The notes below the pieces were generated by a model, which saw nothing but the letters and a program-made list of their open reading frames with translations, made no database searches and was not told the DNA's origin. From positions 1-64,000 of the forward strand of contig JAHBXL010000008.1 in assembly GCA_019636495.1 (NCBI GenBank): a DNA stretch of 64,000 bases, read 5' to 3'. The translations under genes and the position numbers were made by a program. Below are positions 16,559 through 25,125 of this stretch, piece by piece. Origin of the DNA: Phycisphaeraceae bacterium. Its GTDB lineage: Bacteria; Planctomycetota; Phycisphaerae; Phycisphaerales; UBA1924. Position 1 is the stretch's first letter. Every line of letters begins with the position of its first letter.

Positions 16559-18496
16559 CTATTCCGCCCCGGCCCGCACCATCGCCAGGTCGTGGGCCCA
16601 GTCGTAGGCCTGGCCGAGGCGGGTCCAGTCGAACTCCCAACTTCGCGCTTCGACGTGGTTCCGCAAGCGGATGCGCTCGCGGCGGTCGAGTTTGCAGAAC
16701 TCGAGCATGTGGCGGCAGAGGTCGCCCGCGGCTTCGTTGAAAGTCCTGCCGCGACGGTTCAGAACATACAACCCGCCGCCCTCGCGTCCGCACAGGTCGG
16801 GGATGGTCTCTTGAACATAACGACCGAAGCCGGAGAGATCGCTGGTGACGGCGGGCACGCCCATCGCCAGGCACTCCAGCGGCGTGTAGCCCCAGGGCTC
16901 GTACGCGCTCGGGAAAATGCCCATGTGGCAGCCGCGGACGAACTGTTCGTATTCGAGGCCCCAGAGCGGGTTGACGGGCGCGATGAACTCGGGGTGATAG
17001 ACGACTTTCACCGGGTCATCGGCCTGGTTGAAGAGCCAGAGGCGGCGGATCTGGTTGAGCACCTCGTCCTTGGCATCATCTTCGAGCAGGTGTGTGACGA
17101 CGAGCGGCAACTGGTCGGTGCGGAAGGCGTGCTGGGTGCGGCGGAAGCGGAGGTTCCAATACTCGCTGATCATCTCCTCGAGCGGGACCTTCTGCCTCGC
17201 CGCGGCGGTGCGGAAGAGTTGATCGCCGAGTTCATTGGTGATCGCGCCGCAGACCTCGTGGAGTTCATTGAGGACACCGCGCTGGCTGAGGGCGCGTGGG
17301 TGGAGCGACTTGGTTGGGCGCTGGGTGACGATGAAGAACACGACATTGCGTTCGATGCCCTGGGCGCGAAGGCCCTTGAGTTCGGCGTTGAGGCGGGCGA
17401 GGGCTTCGAGGCAGAGATCGAAGCCCTTGTTGCGCGGCTCGAAACGCCCGGAGGTGAAGAAATATAATGTTTTGTCGAGGTCGAACGCGTAACTGGGGAA
17501 GAAGTGGCCCATGACGAAGCGGTTGATCTTCTCCTTGAACTGCGCGTGGAAGGTCTGGAAGTCGTGGCCGACGTTGTAGTGCTCGATGTTCAGGCCGTTG
17601 GCCAGGACCATGTCGGGCCTGCGGCCCAGCAGGTGGGCGCACTCCTCGCCGGTGATGGGGCTGACGGTGGTGAAGACGTCGCACGCGTGGGCGCACGCCC
17701 GTTCGATTCCGTGCTGGCAGCGGATGTTGAACTTCTCGGCCTCGTGCGCGTGGTCGAGGAAGGGCAGGTGGTCGTAGAACCACTCATCGCCCCAGGCGAT
17801 GGTGCGGCCCAGTTGCGTGGCGTGGGTGGTGAAGACCGTCGATGCGGCGAGCCGCAGGTGCTGGCGGTGCAGCAGCGGCAGCGCGACGCCGCCGAGCCAC
17901 TCGTGGAAGTGCGCGATGAGGCGGCGGTCGGAGCGCTTGCCCTCGGGCGCGCCCTCCTCGGCGCCGGGTCCGATCCACTCGCGCGCTGCGGCGACGAGCA
18001 GGCGGCGCACCGCCTCGCCGAAGAGGATCGAGCCGTCGATCAGGCCTTCGCCGGAGGGAGAGGGGACGCCGTGGTGTTCCCAAAGTCGGTACTTGATCTC
18101 GTCGAGTTGGTGCCGGAGCGATTCGTGCTCGATGAGCAGAACGCGCGGGCGGCCGGGGACGAGCCAACGGCCGTGACGGATGGAAAGACCCTCGGTGCCG
18201 AGCGCATCGATCATCCGGCCGACCCAGCCGCTGGCCTTGCGTTCCTCGAACTCGAGCGCGGCCCGAGCAGGGACATAGGGCCCGACGAGCAGATAGCGCT
18301 CCCGCCAGCGCTTGACCATGGTCGGCGCCTTGGAGCGGATGACCTGGTAGATCCCGCCGAGTTGATTGCAGACCTCCCACGAGACCTCGAGCAGCGCAGC
18401 GCGCGCAGGGGCACGCTCGCCGTCCACCGCCGGCGGCGCGGACGGCGCAGGGCGCACGCCGCCGAGACCCATCGCGTTGATGCGGAACTGACCCAT
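16559..18496 (-). CDS. GT3-family (eukaryote-type) glycogen synthase
   Basis: Transfers glucose from UDP-glucose to the non-reducing end of glycogen. 645 residues, the length of GT3 rather than bacterial GT5 enzymes. N-terminal EVSWEVCNQLGGIYQVIRSK is the GT3 substrate-binding strand. FTTHATQLGRTIAWG, FNIRCQHGIERACAHACDVF and GLNIEHYNVGHDFQ follow in GT3 order. The C-terminal Rossmann domain has FTSGRFEPRNKGFDLCLEAL, and the E-x7-E region is PSAYEPWGYTPLECLAMGVP. No glgC, branching or debranching gene is nearby. The first 35 residues are unconserved. Start ATG 18496; no convincing ribosome-binding site. Confidence 0.9.
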   Translation of the reverse strand: MGQFRINAMGLGGVRPAPSAPPAVDGERAPARAALLEVSWEVCNQLGGIYQVIRSKAPTMVKRWRERYLLVGPYVPARAALEFEERKASGWVGRMIDALGTEGLSIRHGRWLVPGRPRVLLIEHESLRHQLDEIKYRLWEHHGVPSPSGEGLIDGSILFGEAVRRLLVAAAREWIGPGAEEGAPEGKRSDRRLIAHFHEWLGGVALPLLHRQHLRLAASTVFTTHATQLGRTIAWGDEWFYDHLPFLDHAHEAEKFNIRCQHGIERACAHACDVFTTVSPITGEECAHLLGRRPDMVLANGLNIEHYNVGHDFQTFHAQFKEKINRFVMGHFFPSYAFDLDKTLYFFTSGRFEPRNKGFDLCLEALARLNAELKGLRAQGIERNVVFFIVTQRPTKSLHPRALSQRGVLNELHEVCGAITNELGDQLFRTAAARQKVPLEEMISEYWNLRFRRTQHAFRTDQLPLVVTHLLEDDAKDEVLNQIRRLWLFNQADDPVKVVYHPEFIAPVNPLWGLEYEQFVRGCHMGIFPSAYEPWGYTPLECLAMGVPAVTSDLSGFGRYVQETIPDLCGREGGGLYVLNRRGRTFNEAAGDLCRHMLEFCKLDRRERIRLRNHVEARSWEFDWTRLGQAYDWAHDLAMVRAGAE

Positions 18497-18605
18497 CGGG
18501 CCAACACTCTACCACCGCGCCGGTGCCGAAACCGGCGATGCGCCGCCGGGCCGGGTTTTCAACGTCCAATAACCGCCGACCGGGAGCGATGCCGGCCGCG
18601 AACGG

Positions 18606-20027
18606 TCAATCGAGGGAGCGCACCTTGATGTTGCGGAACCAGACCGGGTCGCCGTGATCCTGCAGCGCGATGTGACCGCGGGCTCGCGTGGCGAAGGCGG
18701 GCATCCGGGTCCACTTGCTCCTGGCGTGCGCGGCCTTGTACTCCTCACTCGCGAGATCGACGTCGACGACCTTGAAACCATTGAGCCAGTGCTCGATGCG
18801 CCCGCCGCGGCAGACGATGCGGGCGTGGTTCCACTCACCGGCCGGGCGGCCGGTATCGAACGCGCAGCCGGAGACGTCGTAGAAACTGCCGGTGCGCGTG
18901 GTGGCCTTGGCCTTGTCGCCGTGGCGCAGGTCGTCGAGGATCTGGAACTCGGGGCCGGTCTGCCAGGGGTAGTCGTGATCCTCGGTGACGCGGTAGATGA
19001 TGCCGCTGTTGCCGCCGGGCGAGACCTTGAACTCGGTCGAAAGTTCGAAGTCGCCGAACTGGTCGGCGGTCATGATGTCGCCCCCGGCCCTGCCGGGTGC
19101 GTACGCCAGTTCGCTGTGCGTCACCGACCAGCCGGAGTTGTCGGGGAGCGCGGGCTTGCGATAGGCACGCCAACCGGCGGTCGATTCGCCATCGAACAGC
19201 AACCGCCAGCCCGCGGCCTTCTCTTCGGGCGAGAGGGTGTTGTGCGTGCGCGTGTCGCGCCATTCCGCGGGGAGCGTGACGGCTCCGGTCGCGGCCCACT
19301 CGGCCCCGCGCACCAGCAGCGTGCGGAAACCCGGAGTCGTGATGGACGACTTGGTGTCCTCGGCGTTGACCCACACGTGGCCGAGGGGCGTGGCGAACAC
19401 GCGGCCCTTGCCGAACGAGAGCGTGAAGGCCATGGGCTCGTGCTTGCCTGAGCCGCCCGATTCTGAGGTGGACATGGCACGGGCGAGCAGGCTGTAGCGC
19501 GCGTTCTGCGAGTTCACAAGATCGTGGTACAACTCGTCGCGGGTCGTGAACTCGGCCATGCCCTTGGTGATCGGGTGGTCCCTGTCGACGAACTCGACCC
19601 CGAACTCGTGCACGCGGCCGTGGCCGGTGCCATCGCGCCACATCAGGCCGAGCATGCGCTCGTAGTCCTTCCAACCGGGGAAGGAGTTGTTCGCCGCGTG
19701 AATGGCCGCGACGCCGACACCGCCCTCGACCGCGGCAATGAAGTTGCGCTCGGCGGCATCGCCCCAGCGGCGCGGCTCGTGGATGTCGTTGTAGTCGAGG
19801 ACGAAGAGCCTGTACGCGCCGAGCGCAGCGCCATCGGCGAGCGTTCGGGCCGGGTCATCGGTGATGGTGACGTCGAATCGGCCGGTCGCCCGCAGCGTGT
19901 CGGCGTGCACGCGGCTGGTGTACTGCCAGTTGTGGTTGTTGTGCCCGGTGATGAGCAGCGTGGGGATGGGCTCGGGCGCGACGGAAACGGCGGCGAGAAC
20001 TGCCGCGGCGGCTTCGATGATGAACAT
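18606..20027 (-). CDS. ThuA domain fused to 3-keto-disaccharide hydrolase (DUF1080)
   Basis: 473 residues. After a short hydrophobic N-terminus, residues about 22-245 are a ThuA/glutamine-amidotransferase-like domain (LLITGHNNHNWQYTSRVH, VGVAAIHAANNSFPGW, PLGHVWVNAEDT). Residues about 270-473 are a DUF1080 jelly roll (GWRLLFDGESTAGWRAYRK, GGNSGIIYRV, GPEFQILDD, EWNHARIVCRGGRIEHWLNG, IALQDHGDPVWFRNIKVR). DUF1080 proteins hydrolyse 3-keto-glycosides and ThuA belongs to a 3-keto-sugar pathway, so one polypeptide may carry two steps. ATG 20027 has GAGGAG seven bases upstream. It lies 93 bases from the M60 gene on the same strand. Confidence 0.88.
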   Translation of the reverse strand: MFIIEAAAAVLAAVSVAPEPIPTLLITGHNNHNWQYTSRVHADTLRATGRFDVTITDDPARTLADGAALGAYRLFVLDYNDIHEPRRWGDAAERNFIAAVEGGVGVAAIHAANNSFPGWKDYERMLGLMWRDGTGHGRVHEFGVEFVDRDHPITKGMAEFTTRDELYHDLVNSQNARYSLLARAMSTSESGGSGKHEPMAFTLSFGKGRVFATPLGHVWVNAEDTKSSITTPGFRTLLVRGAEWAATGAVTLPAEWRDTRTHNTLSPEEKAAGWRLLFDGESTAGWRAYRKPALPDNSGWSVTHSELAYAPGRAGGDIMTADQFGDFELSTEFKVSPGGNSGIIYRVTEDHDYPWQTGPEFQILDDLRHGDKAKATTRTGSFYDVSGCAFDTGRPAGEWNHARIVCRGGRIEHWLNGFKVVDVDLASEEYKAAHARSKWTRMPAFATRARGHIALQDHGDPVWFRNIKVRSLD

Positions 20028-20120
20028 GCTCAGACTCCTCGCCTGATGAACATCCCCCCACCCCCGGCCGGTTGGAACCTGCGCAGCATAACCGGGAATC
20101 GCGGCGGACGGGAGCGATGC

Positions 20121-22355
20121 TCACGGCCTGGGCGGGAAGCCCTCGGGCATCCACTCCGGCAGATCGGCGATGGAGTCCCGCGCGGCCTGAGAAGTCGGGA
20201 CGCCCCATGCGGCAAAGAACGGGCCAAGGTTGCGGCCGACCGCGCGGCTAAATCGCACCATCCACTGGTCGCGCTTGTCATCGTCGCTCTTCGGACGCTG
20301 GGCATCGGGCAGTTCCCGATACTCGGCGAAGACCTTCTTGTACGCTTCCCAGCCGAACGATTCGCGCAACTGCATGTACATGATGAGCGCGGTGAACGGC
20401 TCGCGTTTCCACTCGTCGAACTTCGCCCCGCGTGCAAAGTACCGGCCGATGGTCTCTTCGCGCTTCTCGAGCGCGGGGTGACCGGTCGATGGCGGCATCG
20501 CGCACACCGTTTCGCAGATGTAGAGCGAAAACAGGTTGCACGTCACTTCCACCGTGCCATCAAAGGTCCAGTCGGGCGACTGGTGGTTGTGGCCGAGTTC
20601 GTGGAAGAGGCCCCAACTCCCCGCGGCGAGGCGCGAAGCGTCGGTCATGTCGTCGGCGGCGTCAAGGTGCGTCATGATCGGGTAGCCCGCGTGCATGTAG
20701 CCGGCGGAGATCTGCACATCGGCGACGTAGCGCTCGGGGCGGACACGCTGGCGGGGCATCGCTGCAAGATCCGCCGCGGCATCGAGGATGCGGTCCCAGA
20801 GCGTCAAGAGCGCCTTGGGGTCGTCGAGCGACCGGACAGCGGACGACGGCACGGAGAGGATCACCTTGTCCGTCGCGAGTTCGGCCCACGGCGCGGGGCG
20901 GTTTCGGATCCGCGTGATCCACTCATCGCCGGCGGTCTGTCCGAGTGTGTACATCGGTGCCTCGATGACACCGTGCACGTGCACGCTGATGTTGCGGGGC
21001 TCGCATCCCTCGGGCACGACGATGTACACGGGACCGCCGAACGCGGAGGCGATGGGCGTCGCCCGCTCGTTGGCGATGCGTTCGATCGTCACGCTTGGCA
21101 CGCGCTTCCATGAATCGTGGTGCCAGAGTTCGTCCGCGTGGCAGCCGACGCGGGCGCGGAGATTCAGCCCCTGGGCGTTTTCCGGGAGTTCGATCCGGAG
21201 AATGGTGCCGGGCAACGCGTACAAGCCCGTGGAATGCCAACCCGGCGTCGCCGTGTTGATCTGAACAACGCCGCGGCGTCGGACCTGCGAAGACGCGCCG
21301 AGGTTCGGGAACGCGCCGGCGTCGACGAACTCGCGAACGGTCTCCGGAGACGCCTGCTGCAAAAGCGCGTCTCGATAGCCGATCAGCACGCGCTGCAGCG
21401 GGCGGGAGTAATCCGCGGGCCTCTCCGGGGTCGGCGTCAGTTCCGCTTTGTGTCGCGCAAGCAGTTCGTCGAGACGAGGGCGGAGCAGGTCATCGGTCGG
21501 CGGCAGAAGCCGCGCCGCGGCGGTGGCGTTGTACGCGGCGACCTTCGCCGCGGGCTTGCCGAGAGTCGCGGCGTCATCGCCCGTCATGGCGTCGATGGCC
21601 TTGTGCGCGTGGGTGAGTTCCGCCGCGGGTCCGGCCACATCGAACGTGCCCGCGTCGTTCTTGCCCGCGTAGCGGTCGGTCCAGGCGATGCCCGCCGCGC
21701 CGGCGATGCGGTTCAGCGGATTGTCAACCAATGACCGCCCGGGCGGCGTCTTCCATGCCCAGGCCGTTTGCGCGGCCAGCAGCCCGCCGCCCGCACTCAG
21801 GAACTCGGACACCGCATCCACCTGCGCATCCGAGAGCGCGTTGCCGACGATGCACAGCAGATCGATGCGATCGGCCATCGGCGCGCTGCCGCTCGCGCCC
21901 CACTCTCGGCCGAGGTCCACGATCTCAAACCCGAGCGTTCGGAAGAGATCACCCAGTTTGCAGTTGATCAGCGCGATGCGTCGCGGGCCCTGTTCGCGCT
22001 CTCGCGCGGCCCAGGATGCGCACAGACGGAGCAGGGCCTCATGTTCCCCGACGCCGAGCGATGCTGGATCGAGGTGCCCGGTGTGCGAGAAGGCGACGAT
22101 GCGGCCCGATGCGCCGTGGTCTCCCGCCACTCTGCCCGCCGCGGCGACGGGCGCGATGACGCCGTCCGCTTTGCCGACGGCCAGAACGGTCGAATCGGGC
22201 GACCAGACGGCGAGCGTGCCCGGCGTGCCGGGCGCGGCGATGGTCCGGACCTCCTGTGTCAAACCGGTCGGCGGCGCGGCCAAACCGGCGGCAGCGCTGA
22301 ACACCAAGGCGAGCGTGGAAACGACCAACGGGAAAACGCGCGGGCACCAATGCAT
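20121..22355 (-). CDS. Exported M60-family (enhancin-like) metallopeptidase
   Basis: 744 residues. The signal peptide (FPLVVSTLALVFSAAAGLAA) leads to a region like a ThuA/GATase fold (RIDLLCIVGNALSDAQVDAV, GGGLLAAQTAWAW). The M60 domain follows, with zinc site HELGHNHQ at residues 585-592 and a downstream Glu in DGTVEVTCNLF as third ligand. M60 enzymes cut glycoproteins such as mucins, so an extracellular glycoprotein target is likely. Its ATG shares one base with the stop of the upstream isomerase gene (TGATG at 22353-22357), so the two are translationally coupled. GATase-like plus M60 is a recurrent architecture in glycan-degrading bacteria. Confidence 0.88.
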   Translation of the reverse strand: MHWCPRVFPLVVSTLALVFSAAAGLAAPPTGLTQEVRTIAAPGTPGTLAVWSPDSTVLAVGKADGVIAPVAAAGRVAGDHGASGRIVAFSHTGHLDPASLGVGEHEALLRLCASWAAREREQGPRRIALINCKLGDLFRTLGFEIVDLGREWGASGSAPMADRIDLLCIVGNALSDAQVDAVSEFLSAGGGLLAAQTAWAWKTPPGRSLVDNPLNRIAGAAGIAWTDRYAGKNDAGTFDVAGPAAELTHAHKAIDAMTGDDAATLGKPAAKVAAYNATAAARLLPPTDDLLRPRLDELLARHKAELTPTPERPADYSRPLQRVLIGYRDALLQQASPETVREFVDAGAFPNLGASSQVRRRGVVQINTATPGWHSTGLYALPGTILRIELPENAQGLNLRARVGCHADELWHHDSWKRVPSVTIERIANERATPIASAFGGPVYIVVPEGCEPRNISVHVHGVIEAPMYTLGQTAGDEWITRIRNRPAPWAELATDKVILSVPSSAVRSLDDPKALLTLWDRILDAAADLAAMPRQRVRPERYVADVQISAGYMHAGYPIMTHLDAADDMTDASRLAAGSWGLFHELGHNHQSPDWTFDGTVEVTCNLFSLYICETVCAMPPSTGHPALEKREETIGRYFARGAKFDEWKREPFTALIMYMQLRESFGWEAYKKVFAEYRELPDAQRPKSDDDKRDQWMVRFSRAVGRNLGPFFAAWGVPTSQAARDSIADLPEWMPEGFPPRP

Positions 22356-23335
22356 CACGGCGTGGTCTCCTTCTTGTCCTGCTCGGGACTGTCCGAGCCG
22401 GGCTGCTTCGCGGCAGCGGTGAACTCGTCTCGGATACGTTCGAGGAGTCGCTTGGTTGCGGCAATGCCCTCGGCCTCGCTCAGACGGCCGCCCTCGTACT
22501 CGATTCCGATAAACCCGGAGTACCCTGCCGCTCGAACGATCCTGAGCATTCGGCGGTAGTCGATGGTTGTCTCGTTGCCTTGCGGGTCGAAGTCGTAACT
22601 CTTGGCCGACACGCCGCGGGCGAAGGGCATCAATTCCTCCGTGCCCTTGTATCGGTCGTAGGTCTCTTTGTCTGAGATTCGGAAGTTCCCAAAGTCCGGG
22701 AGCGTGCCGACGCGCTTGTGGCCAACCTGCCTCATCACGGCCGCGAGCCATGCGCCATTGGACGACAGCCCTCCGTGGTTCTCGACGATCACATTCAGGC
22801 CCATGGGGTCGGCCAGTTCGCACAGGCGGCGCAAGCCATCGGCAGCGCGGTCGCGCTGCTCGTCGTAGGTCCCGCCCGAGTGCGCGTTGACGCGGATGGA
22901 GTGGCACCCGAGGATCGCGGCGGAATCGAGCCACTTTCGGTGGTTCTCGACCGCCTGCTTGCGCTTGGATTCATCAGGATCGCCGAGTGCGCCCTCGCCA
23001 TCGCACATGATCAGCAGGCTCCCGACTCCAAGGTCATCACAGCGCTTCCGCAGGTCGCGGTCGTACTCGGGATCGGCCTTCTTCTTCCAGAACTGGTTGA
23101 CGTATTCAACCGCGCCAATGCCGAACTCCTGCTTCGCGGCCTTGGGAAAGTCGAGGTGATCGAGTCGGCCGCCGAAGAGCGCGCGGTTGAGGGACCACTG
23201 GGCGAGGGAAATGCGGAAGACCTGTTCGCTTCGTCGCAGGCCTCTCGCAATGGCCCCTGCGGGCAGCACCACGGACGCCGCGGCGATGCTGAGCAGGGCG
23301 AGCGATTCACGGCGGGTGAGCGCGGGGTGCGACAT
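22355..23335 (-). CDS. Exported sugar-phosphate isomerase/epimerase-like TIM barrel
   Basis: 326 residues. The N-terminus ([20 protein letters not shown]) is Tat-like, with a twin Arg before the hydrophobic core. The xylose-isomerase-like barrel has [48 protein letters not shown], and [10 protein letters not shown] at the last strand. The His/Glu/Asp metal-ligand pattern (VENH, PDFGN, IEYEG) is kept. Such proteins often epimerise or dehydrate 3-keto-sugars. It precedes the M60 and ThuA-DUF1080 genes, forming a three-gene glycan operon. ATG 23335 has GAGGAG seven bases upstream; two earlier ATGs lack this. Confidence 0.85.
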   Translation of the reverse strand: MSHPALTRRESLALLSIAAASVVLPAGAIARGLRRSEQVFRISLAQWSLNRALFGGRLDHLDFPKAAKQEFGIGAVEYVNQFWKKKADPEYDRDLRKRCDDLGVGSLLIMCDGEGALGDPDESKRKQAVENHRKWLDSAAILGCHSIRVNAHSGGTYDEQRDRAADGLRRLCELADPMGLNVIVENHGGLSSNGAWLAAVMRQVGHKRVGTLPDFGNFRISDKETYDRYKGTEELMPFARGVSAKSYDFDPQGNETTIDYRRMLRIVRAAGYSGFIGIEYEGGRLSEAEGIAATKRLLERIRDEFTAAAKQPGSDSPEQDKKETTP

Positions 23336-23387
23336 CTCTGGACTCCTCGACATCAGTGATCTCATTGTACGTCGGACGCGGTGGGGC

Positions 23388-23903
23388 TCATCCGCCAGAC
23401 TCCGCGTCGTACTGCGTCACTTCGATCGGCGGATCGCGTCTGTGGTCGCTCTCGCCGGGACCTCTCGCGGAAGACATGACCATCTTCACGCTCCGGACCG
23501 ATGCGGGCACACGCTTGAGCAGCGCGGTCTGCGCGCCAGTGCGAAGGAGGCGATCGACCACGTAGCGCGTGGAGGAATCGGGCACGCCGAGCGTCAGCAC
23601 GCCGCGGGCGAGTTTCACGACCTCGATCTTCTCGGCCAGATGCGAGGGGAACGTCTGAGCGATGGCGACCGCCGCGGCGCCGACCGATCTGTGCGCCTGT
23701 TTGGCGTGCTGAAACACATCCTGCACCGCCGCGGCGATGGTCGGGTCTCCCCAGACCTTGCGCAGCCGCTTGAGCGCGGCGGGGTTGTCGGCAAAGGCCT
23801 TGCGCTCGGCGAGCGTGGGCTGATCGGGCGCGCGGACCCGGGCAGCGCGGATCGCGCGAATGGTGACTTCAAACTGCTGGGATTCTCGCCCCGGCGCGGC
23901 CAT
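23388..23903 (-). CDS. DUF721/DciA-like protein
   Basis: 171 residues. The central segment ([53 protein letters not shown]) has the KH-like DUF721 pattern of DciA, the replicative-helicase loader of many bacteria. About 70 N-terminal residues are Arg/Ala-rich and basic, fitting DNA or helicase binding; DciA more often has its extension in a similar position. The C-terminal 25 residues look disordered. DciA genes often sit near gyrB or secA, which are not here. Moderately sure. Confidence 0.6.
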   Translation of the reverse strand: MAAPGRESQQFEVTIRAIRAARVRAPDQPTLAERKAFADNPAALKRLRKVWGDPTIAAAVQDVFQHAKQAHRSVGAAAVAIAQTFPSHLAEKIEVVKLARGVLTLGVPDSSTRYVVDRLLRTGAQTALLKRVPASVRSVKMVMSSARGPGESDHRRDPPIEVTQYDAESGG

Positions 23904-23939
23904 GTTCGGAGTGTAGCGGAGCGCCGTGCAGACCGGGCC

Positions 23940-24803
23940 TCACACCGCCCCGCCTTCGAAGACGACGCGCTGCTTCTTGGGCCCGGGCCGGGCCGTGGGC
24001 ACCGCGCTGAGCAGCGACTGGGTGTACTTGTGCTGCGCGCGGTTGATGATGTCGAGTTTCTGGCCTTCCTCGACGATCTTGCCCTTGTACATCACGGCGA
24101 TCCGGTCGCACATGTGCTGGATTACGGCCATGTCGTGGCTGATGAACAGGTAACTGAGCCCGAAGTCGCGCTGCAGGTCCTTCAGCAGGTTGAGGATCTG
24201 CGCCTGGATCGACACGTCCAGCGCGCTGGTTGGCTCGTCGCACACGATGAAACTCGGTTCGAGCGCCAGCGCCCGCGCGATGCCGATGCGCTGACGCTGC
24301 CCGCCCGAGAACTCGTGCGGGTAGCGGTCCGCCGCGGCCTTGGGCATGCCGCAGCGCACCAGCAGTTTCTCCACGCGGTCACGCAGTTGGCTCTTGTCGG
24401 TGCAGATGCCGTGCACCACCAGCGGCTCGCCCAGGATGTTGATGATCCGCATCCTCGGGTTGAGCGAACTGGCGGGGTCCTGGAAGATGATCTGCATCCG
24501 CCGGCGCATGGCCTTGAGTTCGGGCCCGCCCAGCGCGTAGACATCCTTGCCGTCGAAGATCACTTCGCCGCTGGTCCGCGGGATCAACCGCAGGAGCGTG
24601 CGCCCCACGGTCGTCTTGCCGCAGCCTGACTCGCCCACGAGGCCGAGCGTCTCGCCCTTGGCGATGTGGAACGACACGCCATCGACCGCCCGGAACCACC
24701 CCGTGGTCCTCTGCAGCAGGCCCGACTTGATCGGGAAGTGCGTGTGCAGTTCGCGCACTGCGAGCAACGGCTTGGGCGGCATCGTGGTGGCTTCGGTCGG
24801 CAT
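23940..24803 (-). CDS. Oligopeptide/dipeptide ABC transporter ATP-binding protein (OppF/DppF type)
   Basis: 287 residues. FRAVDGVSFHIAKGETLGLVG leads into Walker A GESGCGKTT; the Q-loop is IIFQDPASSLNPRM, the signature SGGQRQR, Walker B FIVCDEPTSALD, the H-loop ISHDMAVI. The SSLNPRM sequence and the C-terminal NRAQHKYTQSLLSAVP segment are typical of the OppF/DppF subclass. No permease, binding protein or OppD gene lies next to it, so the partners must be elsewhere. It is slightly short because the final C-terminal extension is reduced. Divergent from the CDGSH gene across 81 bases. Confidence 0.92.
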   Translation of the reverse strand: MPTEATTMPPKPLLAVRELHTHFPIKSGLLQRTTGWFRAVDGVSFHIAKGETLGLVGESGCGKTTVGRTLLRLIPRTSGEVIFDGKDVYALGGPELKAMRRRMQIIFQDPASSLNPRMRIINILGEPLVVHGICTDKSQLRDRVEKLLVRCGMPKAAADRYPHEFSGGQRQRIGIARALALEPSFIVCDEPTSALDVSIQAQILNLLKDLQRDFGLSYLFISHDMAVIQHMCDRIAVMYKGKIVEEGQKLDIINRAQHKYTQSLLSAVPTARPGPKKQRVVFEGGAV

Positions 24804-24884
24804 GGCCGAAGGTTACGCCCACGGACCGCGGCGCGTCCGTCCTGCCGACACGGGCCGCGGGCACGCCGCCCGCTACGATCGCGC

Positions 24885-25121
24885 ATGGCACGACTGATCC
24901 GACATGAAGCGACCGGCCCGGTGAAGATCGACCCCGCAACGTGGCCGCGGGACGAGCAGGGCAACCTGAAGCCGATCTTCGTCTGCGCCTGCGGTCTGTC
25001 GCAGAACTTTCCGTTCTGCGATGGCGCGCACAAGTCCTGCCGCGCTTCCGAGGCGGCCGACAAACTCTACCTCTACGACCGTGACCGTCGGACCGTGATC
25101 GACACGCGCGACGACGCCTGA
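24885..25121 (+). CDS. CDGSH iron-sulfur domain protein
   Basis: 78 residues. The motif CACGLSQNFPFCDGAHKSC gives the CDGSH ligands C-x-C-x2-S-x3-P-x-C-D-G-x2-H, which bind a redox-active 2Fe-2S cluster. The N-terminal strand RLIRHEATGPVKID fits short bacterial single-domain members. ATG 24885 is the only sensible start. It ends four bases from the stop of the convergent FAD/Fe-S gene. Substrate or partner unknown. Confidence 0.88.
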   Translation: MARLIRHEATGPVKIDPATWPRDEQGNLKPIFVCACGLSQNFPFCDGAHKSCRASEAADKLYLYDRDRRTVIDTRDDA

Positions 25122-25125
25122 TGGC

